Of a DNA stretch of 64,000 bases, positions 26,398-35,896 are shown in pieces. Position numbers and translations under genes: made by a program. Position 1 is the first letter of the stretch. Each line of letters opens with the position of its first letter. Source of the DNA: Neptunomonas japonica JAMM 1380. GTDB lineage: Bacteria > Pseudomonadota > Gammaproteobacteria > Pseudomonadales > Balneatricaceae. Below the pieces are notes generated by a model, which saw only the letters and a list, made by a program, of their open reading frames with translations, was not told the origin of the DNA and made no database searches. The stretch is taken from NCBI RefSeq assembly GCF_016592555.1, contig NZ_AP014546.1, forward strand, positions 1,870,501 through 1,934,500. The letters are read 5' to 3'.

Positions 26398-28029
26398 TTA
26401 AGTTTTAAACTTGGCTACTTGTCGGCTTAGCTCAGAAGCGAGCGATGCTAACTCTAAACTGGCTGTTGAAATTTGAGAGGCGCCATCAGAAGACACTTGA
26501 GACGAATCATGAATTGAGACAAGTGATCGGTTTATCTCTTCGCATACGCTGGTTTGCTCCTCACTAGCTGAGGCTATATGAGTATTCATTTCATTGATAG
26601 CAGTAACGGATAGTGTGATTTCTTCAAATGCTTTACTGACTTCGGCTGCTTTATTACCGGCCTCTGCTGCTTCTTCTTGGCTTTTGGTCATAGCAGACAC
26701 TGCTGTACGGGTGCCGTTCTGCAGTCGCTCAATAGTTTCCCTGATCTCAGTGGTCGATGTTTGAGTGCGTTGTGCTAACGTTCTCACTTCATCGGCGACA
26801 ACAGCAAAGCCTCTACCTTGATCTCCCGCACGAGCAGCTTCAATAGCTGCATTGAGAGCGAGTAAGTTGGTTTGATCGGCAATGTCATTAATAACATCAA
26901 CAATAGAGCCTATGTTATCGCTATCAACGCCGAGTATTTTGATGCGTTCTGATATATCAGCAACATTGCTGACTAGGGAGTTAGTTGCAGACACCGCAAT
27001 GCCAACAACATTGTTACCTATATCGGCTTGCTCACGCGTTTCCTGTGCTCTGTGATCGGCTTGTTCTGCGTTACCCGCAATCTCTTGGGAGCTGGATACC
27101 ATTTCATTCATGGCGCTTGCTACTTGCTCAATTTCGAGGCGTTGGCTGTCTATGCTTTGGTTTGCAGTGTTGCTGACAGAGGTCATTTGCTCAGAGGCGA
27201 CTGCAAGCTGGGTAGTCGCGTTGCTTATTTCGCTTATGAGTGAACGCTGCTGGTTCAGCATGGTATTGAAGTTCTCAGTCATGGCAGCGAGTTCGTTTGT
27301 GCCGCTGGTGTCCAGTTCAATAGTTAAATCTGATTCAGTGGCGACTTTGCTCATTGCCTGGTTGAGTGCTGTTAAAGGTTTATTAATCGATTTGTAAATT
27401 AAGTATCCGACTATTATAAGGATAAGCAGAACGGCTGCCCCTTGGGCTATCACCAAAAAGACTTGGTTTAGGTAAGTTTCATGTATATGTGCGCGTTCCT
27501 CTCCTGCGACCCTTAGCTGTAAATCTATTAGCTCAGCTATTTTATCGTTGATGGGATCCATTGTTTTATAAAGAGGCCCATCAAATTCATTTAGTTGGTT
27601 TGGTATGTATCCGTTTAAGCTCTGCAAGGCTTGTTCTAGTGTATCAAGTGCATTATCGGCGGCTACAAAGAGCACGCTGGCCTCTTTGGCTAAGCGGTCT
27701 TCTTCTGCAGTGTGGTGAGTTTTCATATACTCACTCCATGTTTTCTTAATTTCCTTCCTGGCGCTTCTGATGCCTAATAAGGCTTCGGATGCAGTCATTA
27801 TACCAGCGTTGGCTTTGTTGACCGCCTCAATTACGTAGACTCCATAATCATCAGCTATAATTTTCAACTCTTTTAATGGGACTACTCGGTCATCATAAAT
27901 ACTGGCTACACCAAGATCTGCTTCTTTGAGAGAGCTTAGCGACTCGCTGATGATCAGGATGATAGCCAGCATCGGTAGTGCTGATAGAAAGATTAACTGA
28001 TTGCGAATGCTGAAATTATTTAGAAGCAT
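26398..28029 (-). CDS. Methyl-accepting chemotaxis protein
   Basis: Transmembrane chemoreceptor of 543 residues from the start at 28029 ([12 protein letters not shown]), chosen because it places the first membrane segment at the normal position; an in-frame codon at 28071 would add 14 residues. TM1 is about residues 14-31, then a four-helix-bundle-type periplasmic domain, TM2 about 190-212, HAMP, and the cytoplasmic signalling hairpin with [32 protein letters not shown] near residue 385. No C-terminal CheR pentapeptide is visible (ends RQVAKFKT). Ligand unknown. Confidence 0.94.
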   Translation of the reverse strand: MLLNNFSIRNQLIFLSALPMLAIILIISESLSSLKEADLGVASIYDDRVVPLKELKIIADDYGVYVIEAVNKANAGIMTASEALLGIRSARKEIKKTWSEYMKTHHTAEEDRLAKEASVLFVAADNALDTLEQALQSLNGYIPNQLNEFDGPLYKTMDPINDKIAELIDLQLRVAGEERAHIHETYLNQVFLVIAQGAAVLLILIIVGYLIYKSINKPLTALNQAMSKVATESDLTIELDTSGTNELAAMTENFNTMLNQQRSLISEISNATTQLAVASEQMTSVSNTANQSIDSQRLEIEQVASAMNEMVSSSQEIAGNAEQADHRAQETREQADIGNNVVGIAVSATNSLVSNVADISERIKILGVDSDNIGSIVDVINDIADQTNLLALNAAIEAARAGDQGRGFAVVADEVRTLAQRTQTSTTEIRETIERLQNGTRTAVSAMTKSQEEAAEAGNKAAEVSKAFEEITLSVTAINEMNTHIASASEEQTSVCEEINRSLVSIHDSSQVSSDGASQISTASLELASLASELSRQVAKFKT

Positions 28030-28072
28030 AGAATTCTCACATAGAACGTTGAAAACTTTAAAGTGTGTCATT

Positions 28073-28091
28073 AATAGGAATTTTTCCTATT
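28073..28091. promoter_or_regulatory. Perfect palindrome upstream of the chemoreceptor gene
   Basis: AATAGGAA-TTT-TTCCTATT is an 8-bp perfect inverted repeat between the chemoreceptor start and the divergent VOC gene. It could be an operator for either gene. If transcribed, it would form a hairpin near the ribosome site. Confidence 0.45.
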
Positions 28092-28167
28092 GACATATTT
28101 TTATTTTAGTTTAGACGGTTATTGAGGGAATGCTAAAAAATGATCAAATATTTATTGTGGAGGGTAT

Positions 28168-28521
28168 ATGAGTGAACATGAAAAAATAAACTATGTGGAG
28201 TTTCCGGCTAAAAACCTTGAAGAAGTGAAGCGTTTTTATTCGCAAGCTTTTGAATGGGTATTTACCGATTATGGTTCCGAATACGTGGCTTTTTCTAATG
28301 CCGGGTTAGAAGGTGGTTTTTTTAAGTCTGAGTTGTGCTCGTCCAGCGATCAAGGCGCCGCATTGATTGTTTTGTATAGTGACCATTTAGACATTACTCT
28401 AGAAAAAATAGAATCTTCTGGTGGCCAGATCATCAAGCCTATATTTGAGTTTCCAGGTGGGCGTAGATTTCATTTTACTGACCCTAATGGAAACGAGCTT
28501 GCCGTGTGGTCTAATCGATAA
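28168..28521 (+). CDS. VOC-family (glyoxalase-like) protein
   Basis: Small vicinal-oxygen-chelate-fold protein of 117 residues. It starts with INYVEFPAKNLEEVKRFYSQAFEW, the usual first beta-alpha-beta unit, and ends with FPGGRRFHFTDPNGNELAVWS, where the final metal-ligand glutamate is E in GNELAVW. GGAGGG precedes the start. Members include glyoxalase, dioxygenase and resistance proteins; the specific reaction is not predictable. Confidence 0.88.
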   Translation: MSEHEKINYVEFPAKNLEEVKRFYSQAFEWVFTDYGSEYVAFSNAGLEGGFFKSELCSSSDQGAALIVLYSDHLDITLEKIESSGGQIIKPIFEFPGGRRFHFTDPNGNELAVWSNR

Positions 28522-28526
28522 GATCA

Positions 28527-28556
28527 GCACTGCCAATAAATAGAAAAGGGCAGTGC
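28527..28556. other. Stem-loop between converging VOC and YjdM-like genes
   Basis: Perfect 8-bp inverted repeat GCACTGCC/GGCAGTGC between two converging genes, without a T-run on either side. It probably acts as a weak 3' boundary. Confidence 0.5.
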
Positions 28557-28583
28557 GGTTGTAAGCTTGTCTAAGGTTAATAA

Positions 28584-29159
28584 TTAGTTTTGCTTTTTGA
28601 GGAATTTTGTCAGAAGAACGATTCGCGTGCCGTTGACGCGACCTTCAATTTGATCTGGATTCGATGTAAGCGAGATTCCACGCACGGCTGTACCGCGTTT
28701 AGCAGTAAAGCCTGCGCCTTTAACATCTAAATCTTTAATGAGTGTCACGTTATCACCAGCATTTAACGTTGCGCCGTTACTATCTTTTGCTGGTGGGTAT
28801 GCGTCATCATCAGCATCGCTGGCTTGAGCCCAGGTTTGGGTTTCTTCATCGAGGTAGAGCATATCTAAAAGATCTTGTGCCCAAATTTCACCCATTGATG
28901 AGAGCTGCTTAAGTTGGCGCCAAGCCATGACTTGAACCGCAGGTATTTGGCTCCACATGCTATCGTTTAAGCAGCGCCAATGGTTTACATTAATTGAATC
29001 TGGCTTATTGATCTGACTATTGCATGCTTCACAAGTCAAGATGGCTTGCTCTGCAGAACCATTAGACGGGCTGACTTCAAAAACAGAAAGATTGTCAGTT
29101 GATGAGCAAAGCTCACATGCTGAGTTACTACGCTGCATTAATTCTTTTTCAATAGTCAT
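28584..29159 (-). CDS. PhnA/YjdM-family zinc-ribbon protein
   Basis: Protein of 191 residues with an N-terminal zinc ribbon (CELCSS near residue 15 and CEACNS near residue 43) and the C-terminal PhnA domain DSNGATLNAGDNVTLIKDLDVKGAGFTAKRGT, which folds as an SH3-like barrel. It was historically linked with phosphonate metabolism but the biochemical role is unclear. The middle insertion (HWRCLNDSMWSQIPAVQVMAWRQL) is that of the longer YjdM-type members. It is a single gene. Confidence 0.88.
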   Translation of the reverse strand: MTIEKELMQRSNSACELCSSTDNLSVFEVSPSNGSAEQAILTCEACNSQINKPDSINVNHWRCLNDSMWSQIPAVQVMAWRQLKQLSSMGEIWAQDLLDMLYLDEETQTWAQASDADDDAYPPAKDSNGATLNAGDNVTLIKDLDVKGAGFTAKRGTAVRGISLTSNPDQIEGRVNGTRIVLLTKFLKKQN

Positions 29160-29309
29160 ATCAATAAGCCCTCATTTTTGTGGGGCGTATTATGCCTGAT
29201 TGATTTACTAAAACACAAATGGAGGAATGCTATAAATACTTGATCGGCTTATTATTTTGATGTTTGTAGCTTTTATGTTTAAGCGGTTAGCAACAAGAGA
29301 GGATATGTA

Positions 29310-29705
29310 ATGGATAAACAGGCGTTAATCACCTACTTGCGCGAAAAACCACAAGCCGTTGAAGATTTCCCTTTTGGTCCTGAGGTAGATGTTTTTAAAG
29401 TGAAAGATAAAATGTTTGCCCTGGTGTCCAACTATCAAGGGAGGTTAAGTATTAATCTAAAAAGTGACCCTCAAGATGCTATTGAGCTTAGAGATGTTTT
29501 TAATGATGTCATCCCTGGTTATCACATGAATAAGCGGCATTGGAATACAGTGTTTGTTGATGGCGCAGTTCCAGAAGGAGAGATCCAACGTCAAATTGAT
29601 TGCTCGTATGCGTTGGTGGTCAAGGGGCTTGTAAAGATGAAAAAAGACGCGCTGGTACTGGCGTATGGAGAGTCTGTTGTATTTAAAGGCTTACGCTGCA
29701 AGTAG
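29310..29705 (+). CDS. MmcQ/YjbR-family protein
   Basis: Protein of 131 residues with the CyaY-like double-wing fold of the YjbR family. Typical features are DFPFGPEVDVFKVKDKMFAL near residue 20, SINLKSDPQDAIELRD, and the GYHMNKRHWNTV segment. Called DNA-binding by annotation convention, with no established role. GAGAGGA precedes the start; it is a single gene. Confidence 0.9.
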   Translation: MDKQALITYLREKPQAVEDFPFGPEVDVFKVKDKMFALVSNYQGRLSINLKSDPQDAIELRDVFNDVIPGYHMNKRHWNTVFVDGAVPEGEIQRQIDCSYALVVKGLVKMKKDALVLAYGESVVFKGLRCK

Positions 29706-29843
29706 TGCTATACAATCGTCAGGTGTTGATGTTCTTAAAACCCAGCAATAAGCCACTTGTTTTGTTAAGAATTAACAGTTTGAACTGACATATGCTTAAA
29801 TCAATCTATAGCTATTAAAGAGAATAACACGTTAGTTGAATAG

Positions 29844-30335
29844 ATGGAGAAGACTGTGTTTACTTTTCGATTAAAAATAGGGGTATTGCTCATCTGTTTA
29901 ATGCCACTCCTTGCGAGTGCTGAAATTTATCGTTGGACAGATGAAAACGGTAAGATTCATTACAGTGATAAGGCGCCAGTTGGTGTTAAAGCTGAGAAGA
30001 AGACCTATGTTAATGTAGCTACGCCTTGGCGAAAAATACCTAAACCAGAAGTACCTAGTGAAGAAGGAGTACAAAACGAGCAGTCTGATTCAGTAGAGAG
30101 TCCTAGCGCAGCGAAAAGTAATAATGAGGAACTTTCGGCGGATAAAAGTGACAAAAAAAATAACAAGAAAACTAAACGTCTAAAAGTTAAGGATGATAGT
30201 TCTTCGTCAGATGGTAGTTCAGTACCGGCACGCCTTAATCAGAAGGATAAATCATCATCCACTCCAGCTAAACGAGCGGCCGATATAAAAAAGACTTACA
30301 AAAAAGCCAAAGAAAACTACAACAAAACTAAATAA
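29844..30335 (+). CDS. DUF4124-domain exported protein
   Basis: Protein of 163 residues. A signal peptide ends at LLASA/EIYRW. The DUF4124 motif EIYRWTDENGKIHYSDKAP follows directly (residues 28-46). The rest is a low-complexity, Ser/Lys-rich tail with no visible fold. DUF4124 proteins are widespread periplasmic proteins of unknown role in gammaproteobacteria. Confidence 0.88.
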   Translation: MEKTVFTFRLKIGVLLICLMPLLASAEIYRWTDENGKIHYSDKAPVGVKAEKKTYVNVATPWRKIPKPEVPSEEGVQNEQSDSVESPSAAKSNNEELSADKSDKKNNKKTKRLKVKDDSSSSDGSSVPARLNQKDKSSSTPAKRAADIKKTYKKAKENYNKTK

Positions 30336-30441
30336 CCTCACGTAACGATAGTTTCTTATGTAATTAGTAGCCTTATATGGCAAAATTCGGTTTTCAATAT
30401 TAATACACGGTTTTCGAAGCCGGACAGTGGAGGGCGATGCT

Positions 30442-30627
30442 ATGTCTGAGAATGACTCATTACATCCCAAGTTTGTAGAAGCCATGCGTAAGCTGAAAGA
30501 AATGTCTGAGGAAGACCGTTTATCAGAATCAAATAAAGACTTATTTGAACAAGCGATGAACTACGCCCCTCTTGATATTCAGCCGCAGTTGATAGAAATC
30601 AAGAAAAAGTATCAGGATCTGCATTAA
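30442..30627 (+). CDS. Small hypothetical helical protein
   Basis: Cytoplasmic protein of 61 residues (MSENDSLHPKFVEAMRKLKEM...). The start at 30442 is chosen because GTGGAGGG lies at the correct distance; a GTG at 30427 is part of that ribosome site. The sequence is charged and probably all-helical, ending in IEIKKKYQDLH. No family recognised. A good terminator 14 bases after the stop supports a real gene. Confidence 0.7.
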   Translation: MSENDSLHPKFVEAMRKLKEMSEEDRLSESNKDLFEQAMNYAPLDIQPQLIEIKKKYQDLH

Positions 30628-30640
30628 ATACAATGTAAAT

Positions 30641-30668
30641 AAAAAGCCCTCTTTTTGAGGGTTTTTTT
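30641..30668 (+). terminator. Terminator after the small helical protein gene
   Basis: AAAGCCCTC/GAGGGTTTT with a five-T loop and a following T-run; the A-run upstream makes it possibly bidirectional. Confidence 0.88.
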
Positions 30669-30706
30669 ATGGCGAGGAGTTCAACTAAACGTTTGTGGTT
30701 TGACTA

Positions 30707-31243
30707 CTATACTGGCTGCAGTGCACTTTGAAATGGAAGGAACTCTTGGTACTGTTGCAGGGAAAGCCAGGGTTTTTTGTTACTGATGTCGGCTAATATC
30801 GGCAATAATACGGTGTGAGCACCGCTTAGCATTTCACGAATCACCAGTAAACGGTATTGGTTTCTATCTAGTCCTGAAGACTTAATCGTTAATGACTCAT
30901 TTATCATGGAAGATAGCACTCGTCCTGTTGGACATTCTTCACTGGTTAATTGCTCGCTAATAATCAACAGCTCAGGCTTTTCTCGTTTTACAATACCTAT
31001 TAAGTGTTCAGCGACGGTATAAGCACTCAGGCTATCGGAAGTGACAACATGAATACCCTTGTTTGCACCTATTTCAATAGCCGTCTCTAACTGTTCTGTG
31101 CTGTGTGAAGAGCCGATAGATACGACAATAATAGAATTTGTTGAATCAGTTTTCGCGGAAAATGCTTCCGTTAAGGCTGCTTGTAGTGAAGTATCATGAG
31201 AGTTGCTGAATTCTGGTCGCTTAACAACGATGATAATTTTCAT
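30707..31243 (-). CDS. Shrunken electron-transfer-flavoprotein beta-like protein
   Basis: Protein of 178 residues from the start at 31243 (MKIIIVVKRPEF); an earlier codon at 31270 is less likely. The order of segments follows EtfB: N-terminal KIIIVVKR strand, then LETAIEIGANKGIHVVTSD, which matches the TAMAIGADRGI region, EKPELLIISEQ (PDLVILGKQ in EtfB), CPTGRVLSSM, and REMLSGAHTVLLPIL near the end. It lacks about 70 residues of a normal 250-residue EtfB and has no EtfA gene beside it. A canonical electron-transfer role is therefore doubtful. It diverges from a sensor-kinase gene. Confidence 0.65.
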   Translation of the reverse strand: MKIIIVVKRPEFSNSHDTSLQAALTEAFSAKTDSTNSIIVVSIGSSHSTEQLETAIEIGANKGIHVVTSDSLSAYTVAEHLIGIVKREKPELLIISEQLTSEECPTGRVLSSMINESLTIKSSGLDRNQYRLLVIREMLSGAHTVLLPILADISNKKPWLSLQQYQEFLPFQSALQPV

Positions 31244-31409
31244 GAGCTGTTCTCTTGTTATTATGAACACATTTAATGTTCCATACTCACAGTAGAACGT
31301 AAAAAACTTGCAGGAGTTTGTCTGAAATCTTACGAATTGTAACAGTGGGGTGGATTGTTTGGTTTTTACGATAAACTCTTGATATATGAGTCTGTAGTAG
31401 GGTTTTTAG

Positions 31410-34205
31410 ATGTTGTTTCCTTCTCGGTTAGTTCAGCGTTTCTTTCCAATTGTACTGATATTGATGTTAGTCATTTTCAGTGCGGTTTATTTTTATTCTG
31501 TTCCTTTTATTAAAAGCAAAGTATATGAAATTGAACGTAATTCTAGTCGTATTGCATTAGATAATGTTTTTACTATGGCTGATAGGATGTATGCGGATAC
31601 TGAAAGCTATCAGAAGCAAGTACTTGAATCACACAAGCAGCGGTTAAAAATTGTTGTTTCGATGGCTGAATCTTATATAGATCAAGTCTACCGACAAGTT
31701 AAGGCTGGTGATATTGGTATTGAAGAAGCCAGAAATATTATTTTTGAGATGCTTCGTCATTTTCAAAGTATCGATGGCGATTATATATGGGTGTCCAGTT
31801 ACGACTATCGCTTTTTGTCACACCCTGATGACAGGTTTCACGGTAAAGATGTATCAACACTAAAGAGCGATGATGGTGTGGTTGTTTTACCAGAAATTAT
31901 CAATGTGGCTACTCGTCAAGGAGAAGGCTACTCCCAATACAAATGGAATCGGTTATCAGGCAACAAGCAGTTAGATAAGCTTTCCTATGTTAAAGACTTT
32001 CCTGAATGGGGCTTTGTCATGGGGTCTGGTATCTATCTAGAGGATGTACAAGCCGAACTAGAAGCAAAGCGTAATCGAGCTCTTGAAGATCTACGAGAGA
32101 GCTTTAAGCAGTTGCGCGTAGCCAAAACAGGCTATTTATTCATTTTCGATGCAAGAACCAACATGTTGATCCATCCCAACCCTAATATTGATGGAACCAA
32201 TATACAGAACTTACTTAACCCAGTGACGAAGAAATCGATAGCGAAAGACTTAATTAACGTCGCTGATACGGGTAATGAACTTTATTACAAGTGGGATAAG
32301 CCAGGAGACCCTGGTAATTACATTTATGAGAAGTTATCACTGGTACGACACGTGAAAGGTTTTGACTGGTATATCTGTTCATCTGTGTATGTTGATGAGC
32401 TTAAAAGCAGCTCTGAGCAATTGAGTGAGCGTATTTTAATGATTGCTTTATTGTCTTTATTGGTCGCTATTGCGATGGCTTTTTTCTTTATCTATTGGGT
32501 TACTAACCCTATCAAGCAGTTAGCAGATACAGCGCTTCGGGTTTCTAAAGGCGAGCTAACTGCGACAGTCGGTTTTAGGCGTGATGATGAGTTAGGGATT
32601 CTTGCTAAGACATTTGATGAGATGGTTGAAAGAGTACGCGATAATATTCAAAACCTTGATGATAAAGTGGCCAGCCGTACCTTAGCTTTAGAACAAATAG
32701 AAGAGCGACAACGAATTATTCTGGATTTGTTGCCGGCCGAAGTAGCATATTTTGATACGACGTTAACCTTTCAATTTGTAAATCAGCGCTATGCTGATGC
32801 GTTAAGCAAAGTCAAAAGTGAGATTACAGGCAAGGCCTTAGAGTCGGTGAGCCAAAAGCAATACCAGGCAACACTTGTGCAATTAAAAGCGGCCTTATCT
32901 GGAAATGGATTTGGCCAAGAATATAGTAATTGGCTGCATGATCGCGAAGTGATCATTAAGCGCTTAACTACCCCTTGTTATGATGAGGTTGGACAGGTTG
33001 TTGGCGTCTTATTGGTAGTTTTGGATGTCACATCAGAAAAAGAGGTAGAGAAGAAACTATTAGAAGCTCAGCGAATGAGTGCAGTAGGACATTTGGCCGG
33101 TGGCTTAGCGCATGATTTTAATAATTTACTATCAATTATTTTAGGGAATCTGGTGTCAGCAGCAGAACATTATCAAGCTGACGCTGTATTGCAGCGTTAT
33201 CTTAAACCTTCGATTCGCGCGGCGAAAAGAGGGGCTGATATTACTAATCGTTTGCTAGCATTTTCTCGCAGACAGCCATTGGCTCCACTGCCTTGTGATA
33301 TCAATCTTTTACTACATGAAAGCATTGAGTTACTTAGAGGTTCGTTACCGAGTGATATTGAGTTAATTTTTAGCCCCGTAGTAACAAAAAATTTACCCTT
33401 TGTTGATCCTGGGCGTCTTGAGGATGCTCTGGTTAATTTGGTATTGAATGCAAAACAAGCAATGCCTCACGGTGGCTCGGTCCACTTTGTTGTATCAGAA
33501 GTCAGTATTATTGAAGAAGGAATGAGGCTTGATGAAAGCGTAGTACCAGGCCAGTACATACAAATTTGTGTTTCTGATACGGGACATGGGTTTAGTGACG
33601 AGGCTATCAGGATGGCGTTTGAACCATTCTTTACTACTAACTCGGGTGGAACGGGTGCAGGACTCGGGCTCAGTATGGTGTATGGCTTTGTTAAGCAATC
33701 TAATGGTTATATCGGCGTGAAAAGTATACCTGGTAGCGGTGCTGAAATTACGTTGTTATTACCGTCGATTCTTGCAGGAGCATTACAAGATTCTACTGAC
33801 TTAGTGTTATCACAAAGTAAGGAGTGGAAAGGTAAGTTAGTGCTACTGGTTGAAGACGATGATGATGTACGCCAAGTGGTTCGTGAGTTACTCGTTAAGA
33901 TGGGTTTTAATGTTATTGAAGCTTCTACAGCACAAGAGGCATTGGAGTTGATGGGCGTATTGGAGGGTGTTTTTGCTTTGGTTTCAGATATACGCTTGAA
34001 CGGTGAAGTGAATGGTTTTGACCTTGCTGATAATTTTCAGGCTATGCATCCCTGTAGCAAAATTGTACTAATGACAGGTTACGCTTTTGACGAAAATAGT
34101 GGGCGAGAAGGAAAAAATGCCCACCGCATTATTCAAAAACCTTTTGATATCAAAGAATTAAAAGAGTCTTTTGAGGTTGAAGATCAGCTTGGTAAAGGAG
34201 AGTAG
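31410..34205 (+). CDS. Cache-HAMP-PAS hybrid sensor histidine kinase
   Basis: Membrane kinase of 931 residues. TM1 is about residues 12-34, then an extracytoplasmic double-Cache region (about 70-335) with GDYIWVSSYDYRFLSHPD and the repeated VAKTGYLFIFDARTNMLIHPN, TM2 about 343-365, HAMP, a PAS domain (about 435-550), HisKA with the phospho-accepting histidine in GGLAHDFNNLL (about 570), HATPase with GTGAGLGLSMVYGFV, and a C-terminal receiver with the aspartate in LVSDIRLNG. Cache_2 sensors often bind small carboxylates or amines. The cognate regulator gene follows by 5 bp. Confidence 0.95.
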   Translation: MLFPSRLVQRFFPIVLILMLVIFSAVYFYSVPFIKSKVYEIERNSSRIALDNVFTMADRMYADTESYQKQVLESHKQRLKIVVSMAESYIDQVYRQVKAGDIGIEEARNIIFEMLRHFQSIDGDYIWVSSYDYRFLSHPDDRFHGKDVSTLKSDDGVVVLPEIINVATRQGEGYSQYKWNRLSGNKQLDKLSYVKDFPEWGFVMGSGIYLEDVQAELEAKRNRALEDLRESFKQLRVAKTGYLFIFDARTNMLIHPNPNIDGTNIQNLLNPVTKKSIAKDLINVADTGNELYYKWDKPGDPGNYIYEKLSLVRHVKGFDWYICSSVYVDELKSSSEQLSERILMIALLSLLVAIAMAFFFIYWVTNPIKQLADTALRVSKGELTATVGFRRDDELGILAKTFDEMVERVRDNIQNLDDKVASRTLALEQIEERQRIILDLLPAEVAYFDTTLTFQFVNQRYADALSKVKSEITGKALESVSQKQYQATLVQLKAALSGNGFGQEYSNWLHDREVIIKRLTTPCYDEVGQVVGVLLVVLDVTSEKEVEKKLLEAQRMSAVGHLAGGLAHDFNNLLSIILGNLVSAAEHYQADAVLQRYLKPSIRAAKRGADITNRLLAFSRRQPLAPLPCDINLLLHESIELLRGSLPSDIELIFSPVVTKNLPFVDPGRLEDALVNLVLNAKQAMPHGGSVHFVVSEVSIIEEGMRLDESVVPGQYIQICVSDTGHGFSDEAIRMAFEPFFTTNSGGTGAGLGLSMVYGFVKQSNGYIGVKSIPGSGAEITLLLPSILAGALQDSTDLVLSQSKEWKGKLVLLVEDDDDVRQVVRELLVKMGFNVIEASTAQEALELMGVLEGVFALVSDIRLNGEVNGFDLADNFQAMHPCSKIVLMTGYAFDENSGREGKNAHRIIQKPFDIKELKESFEVEDQLGKGE

Positions 34206-34210
34206 TAGCA

Positions 34211-34954
34211 ATGACTAGTCGAAAGCTAATTTATATCATTGATGATGAACGCGATATTTGTGACATCGTTAGTCGAGAGCTAAGTGCTTATAATTTTGAT
34301 GTTGAAACATTTCTAACTGGCGCCCAAGTAAAACAAGCCCTACAGGTTAAATCGCCAGATCTGTGTATTGTTGATCTGGGGCTGCCTGATATAGATGGTA
34401 TAGAATTAGTTAAATCACTATGTGAGCAAGCCAATATGGGGGTGATGATCCTCTCTGGACGAGATGGTGTTACTGACCGCATTTTAGGTCTTGAGCTAGG
34501 GGCTGATGATTACATTGTTAAACCGTTTATACCTCGAGAGCTCGTGGCTAGAGTCAATAGTTTGTTTCGCCGTTTTAAGAAGAATCATCATGAACAAGAA
34601 ACCTCTGTTTCTAAAATAGCTCAGTTTGCTGGGTGGCGTTATGACCCCTCCACACTTACTTTATCCGGTGTGTTGTCATGCAATGTAAAGGAAAGCGGGG
34701 GTGAAGAGATAGGACAAGGATCTGAGCTCAGCTCTGCAGAGCATGAGTTACTGATGCTATTACTGCATTCACCGAAAAAAATATTATCTCGTGATCAGTT
34801 ATTGGGTGAGCGAGTCTCTCCATTTGATAGAAGCATTGATGTTCGTATGTCACGAGTACGTAAAAAAATAGAGAGTAACCCAAAACAGCCTACATTAATT
34901 AAAACGGTTTATGGTGTGGGTTACATCCTCACCACAGACGTTGAATGGATATGA
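34211..34954 (+). CDS. OmpR-family two-component response regulator
   Basis: Protein of 247 residues. The receiver domain (1-120) has IIDDERD acidic residues, phospho-acceptor D in CIVDLGLPDIDG (about residue 56), and LEADDY/IVKPF-type residues (here LGADDYIVKPF). The C-terminal winged helix (about 150-245) ends with RVRKKIESNPKQPTLIKTVYGVGYIL. It is translationally close to the hybrid kinase, so the pair is one system. The target is unknown; the divergent EtfB-like gene is a candidate. Confidence 0.94.
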   Translation: MTSRKLIYIIDDERDICDIVSRELSAYNFDVETFLTGAQVKQALQVKSPDLCIVDLGLPDIDGIELVKSLCEQANMGVMILSGRDGVTDRILGLELGADDYIVKPFIPRELVARVNSLFRRFKKNHHEQETSVSKIAQFAGWRYDPSTLTLSGVLSCNVKESGGEEIGQGSELSSAEHELLMLLLHSPKKILSRDQLLGERVSPFDRSIDVRMSRVRKKIESNPKQPTLIKTVYGVGYILTTDVEWI

Positions 34955-35054
34955 CATTAGTATTGTAAACTGATTGGGTGGAGAGGGCGTTTCTGCTAGT
35001 ATCGCTTTTTTTATAACCTCATTTCTTCTAAAGACTTAGAACAGGATAATCACC

Positions 35055-35882
35055 GTGGTTGATATAGGCCGAATGAATACTCTCACTGTAATGCGCGAAG
35101 CGGATTTCGGTGTCTATCTAGATGGTGGTGAATTTGGTGGTATTTTACTGCCCAAAAAAGAAGTTCCGCAGGGCTGTAAACTCGGCGACCAATTAGATGT
35201 TTTTATCTATCTTGATACGGATGACTTTGTAGTAGCGGGCATTAATCCGCCGATAGCACAAGTGGGCGAGTTTGCATCACTTAAAGTTGTAGAAGTGAAT
35301 CGTATTGGCGCGTTTCTAGACTGGGGTATGCCTAAAGACTTGCTATTGCCTTATGGTGAGCAGCAGCGCGCAGTTGAAGTAGGTCAGCGTGTTATGGTCA
35401 GGGTCTATCTTGATAACAGTGATCGTTTGGCGGCCTCTGCTAAGTTAGAAAAATTTCTTGATAAAGATCCTAAAGGGCTAACCGTAGGCGATAAAGTGAG
35501 CTTATTTGCTTTTCGTCATAATGATTTGGGCTTTAGCGTTATTGTCGATAATAGTTATGGTGCTGTCCTTCATCAAAAAGACTTGTTTCGTACAGTCAGA
35601 CTTGGCCAAACATTAACCGGGTATATCAAGCGTGTATTGGCTGAGGGTAAAGTCGATGTCATGTTAGATAAGCCAGGCTACGCTAAAGTAGATGAGCTAT
35701 CGCAGCGCATCTTAGATAACCTAGATAATAACGATGGATTTAGTCCGTTAAGTGATAAAAGCCAGCCTGAAGATATCTATCAGGCATACGGCATTAGCAA
35801 AAAAGCGTATAAAATGGCGATTGGCACCTTGATGAAAAAAGGGCTGATATCTATTGCTAAGGACGGAATAACCAAAGTCTAA
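35055..35882 (+). CDS. S1-domain RNA-binding protein of the CvfB/YitL family
   Basis: Protein of 275 residues that starts with GTG at 35055. This start aligns with the family N terminus (VDIGRMNTLTVMREADFGVYLDGG) and has AGGAT upstream. Three S1-like modules follow in sequence (about 5-65, 70-130, 145-210), then a C-terminal winged helix (IYQAYGISKKAYKMAIGTLMKKGLI). CvfB-type proteins bind RNA and modulate gene expression in Firmicutes; the proteobacterial role is little known. Confidence 0.92.
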   Translation: MVDIGRMNTLTVMREADFGVYLDGGEFGGILLPKKEVPQGCKLGDQLDVFIYLDTDDFVVAGINPPIAQVGEFASLKVVEVNRIGAFLDWGMPKDLLLPYGEQQRAVEVGQRVMVRVYLDNSDRLAASAKLEKFLDKDPKGLTVGDKVSLFAFRHNDLGFSVIVDNSYGAVLHQKDLFRTVRLGQTLTGYIKRVLAEGKVDVMLDKPGYAKVDELSQRILDNLDNNDGFSPLSDKSQPEDIYQAYGISKKAYKMAIGTLMKKGLISIAKDGITKV

Positions 35883-35896
35883 TTAGATAATCACCA

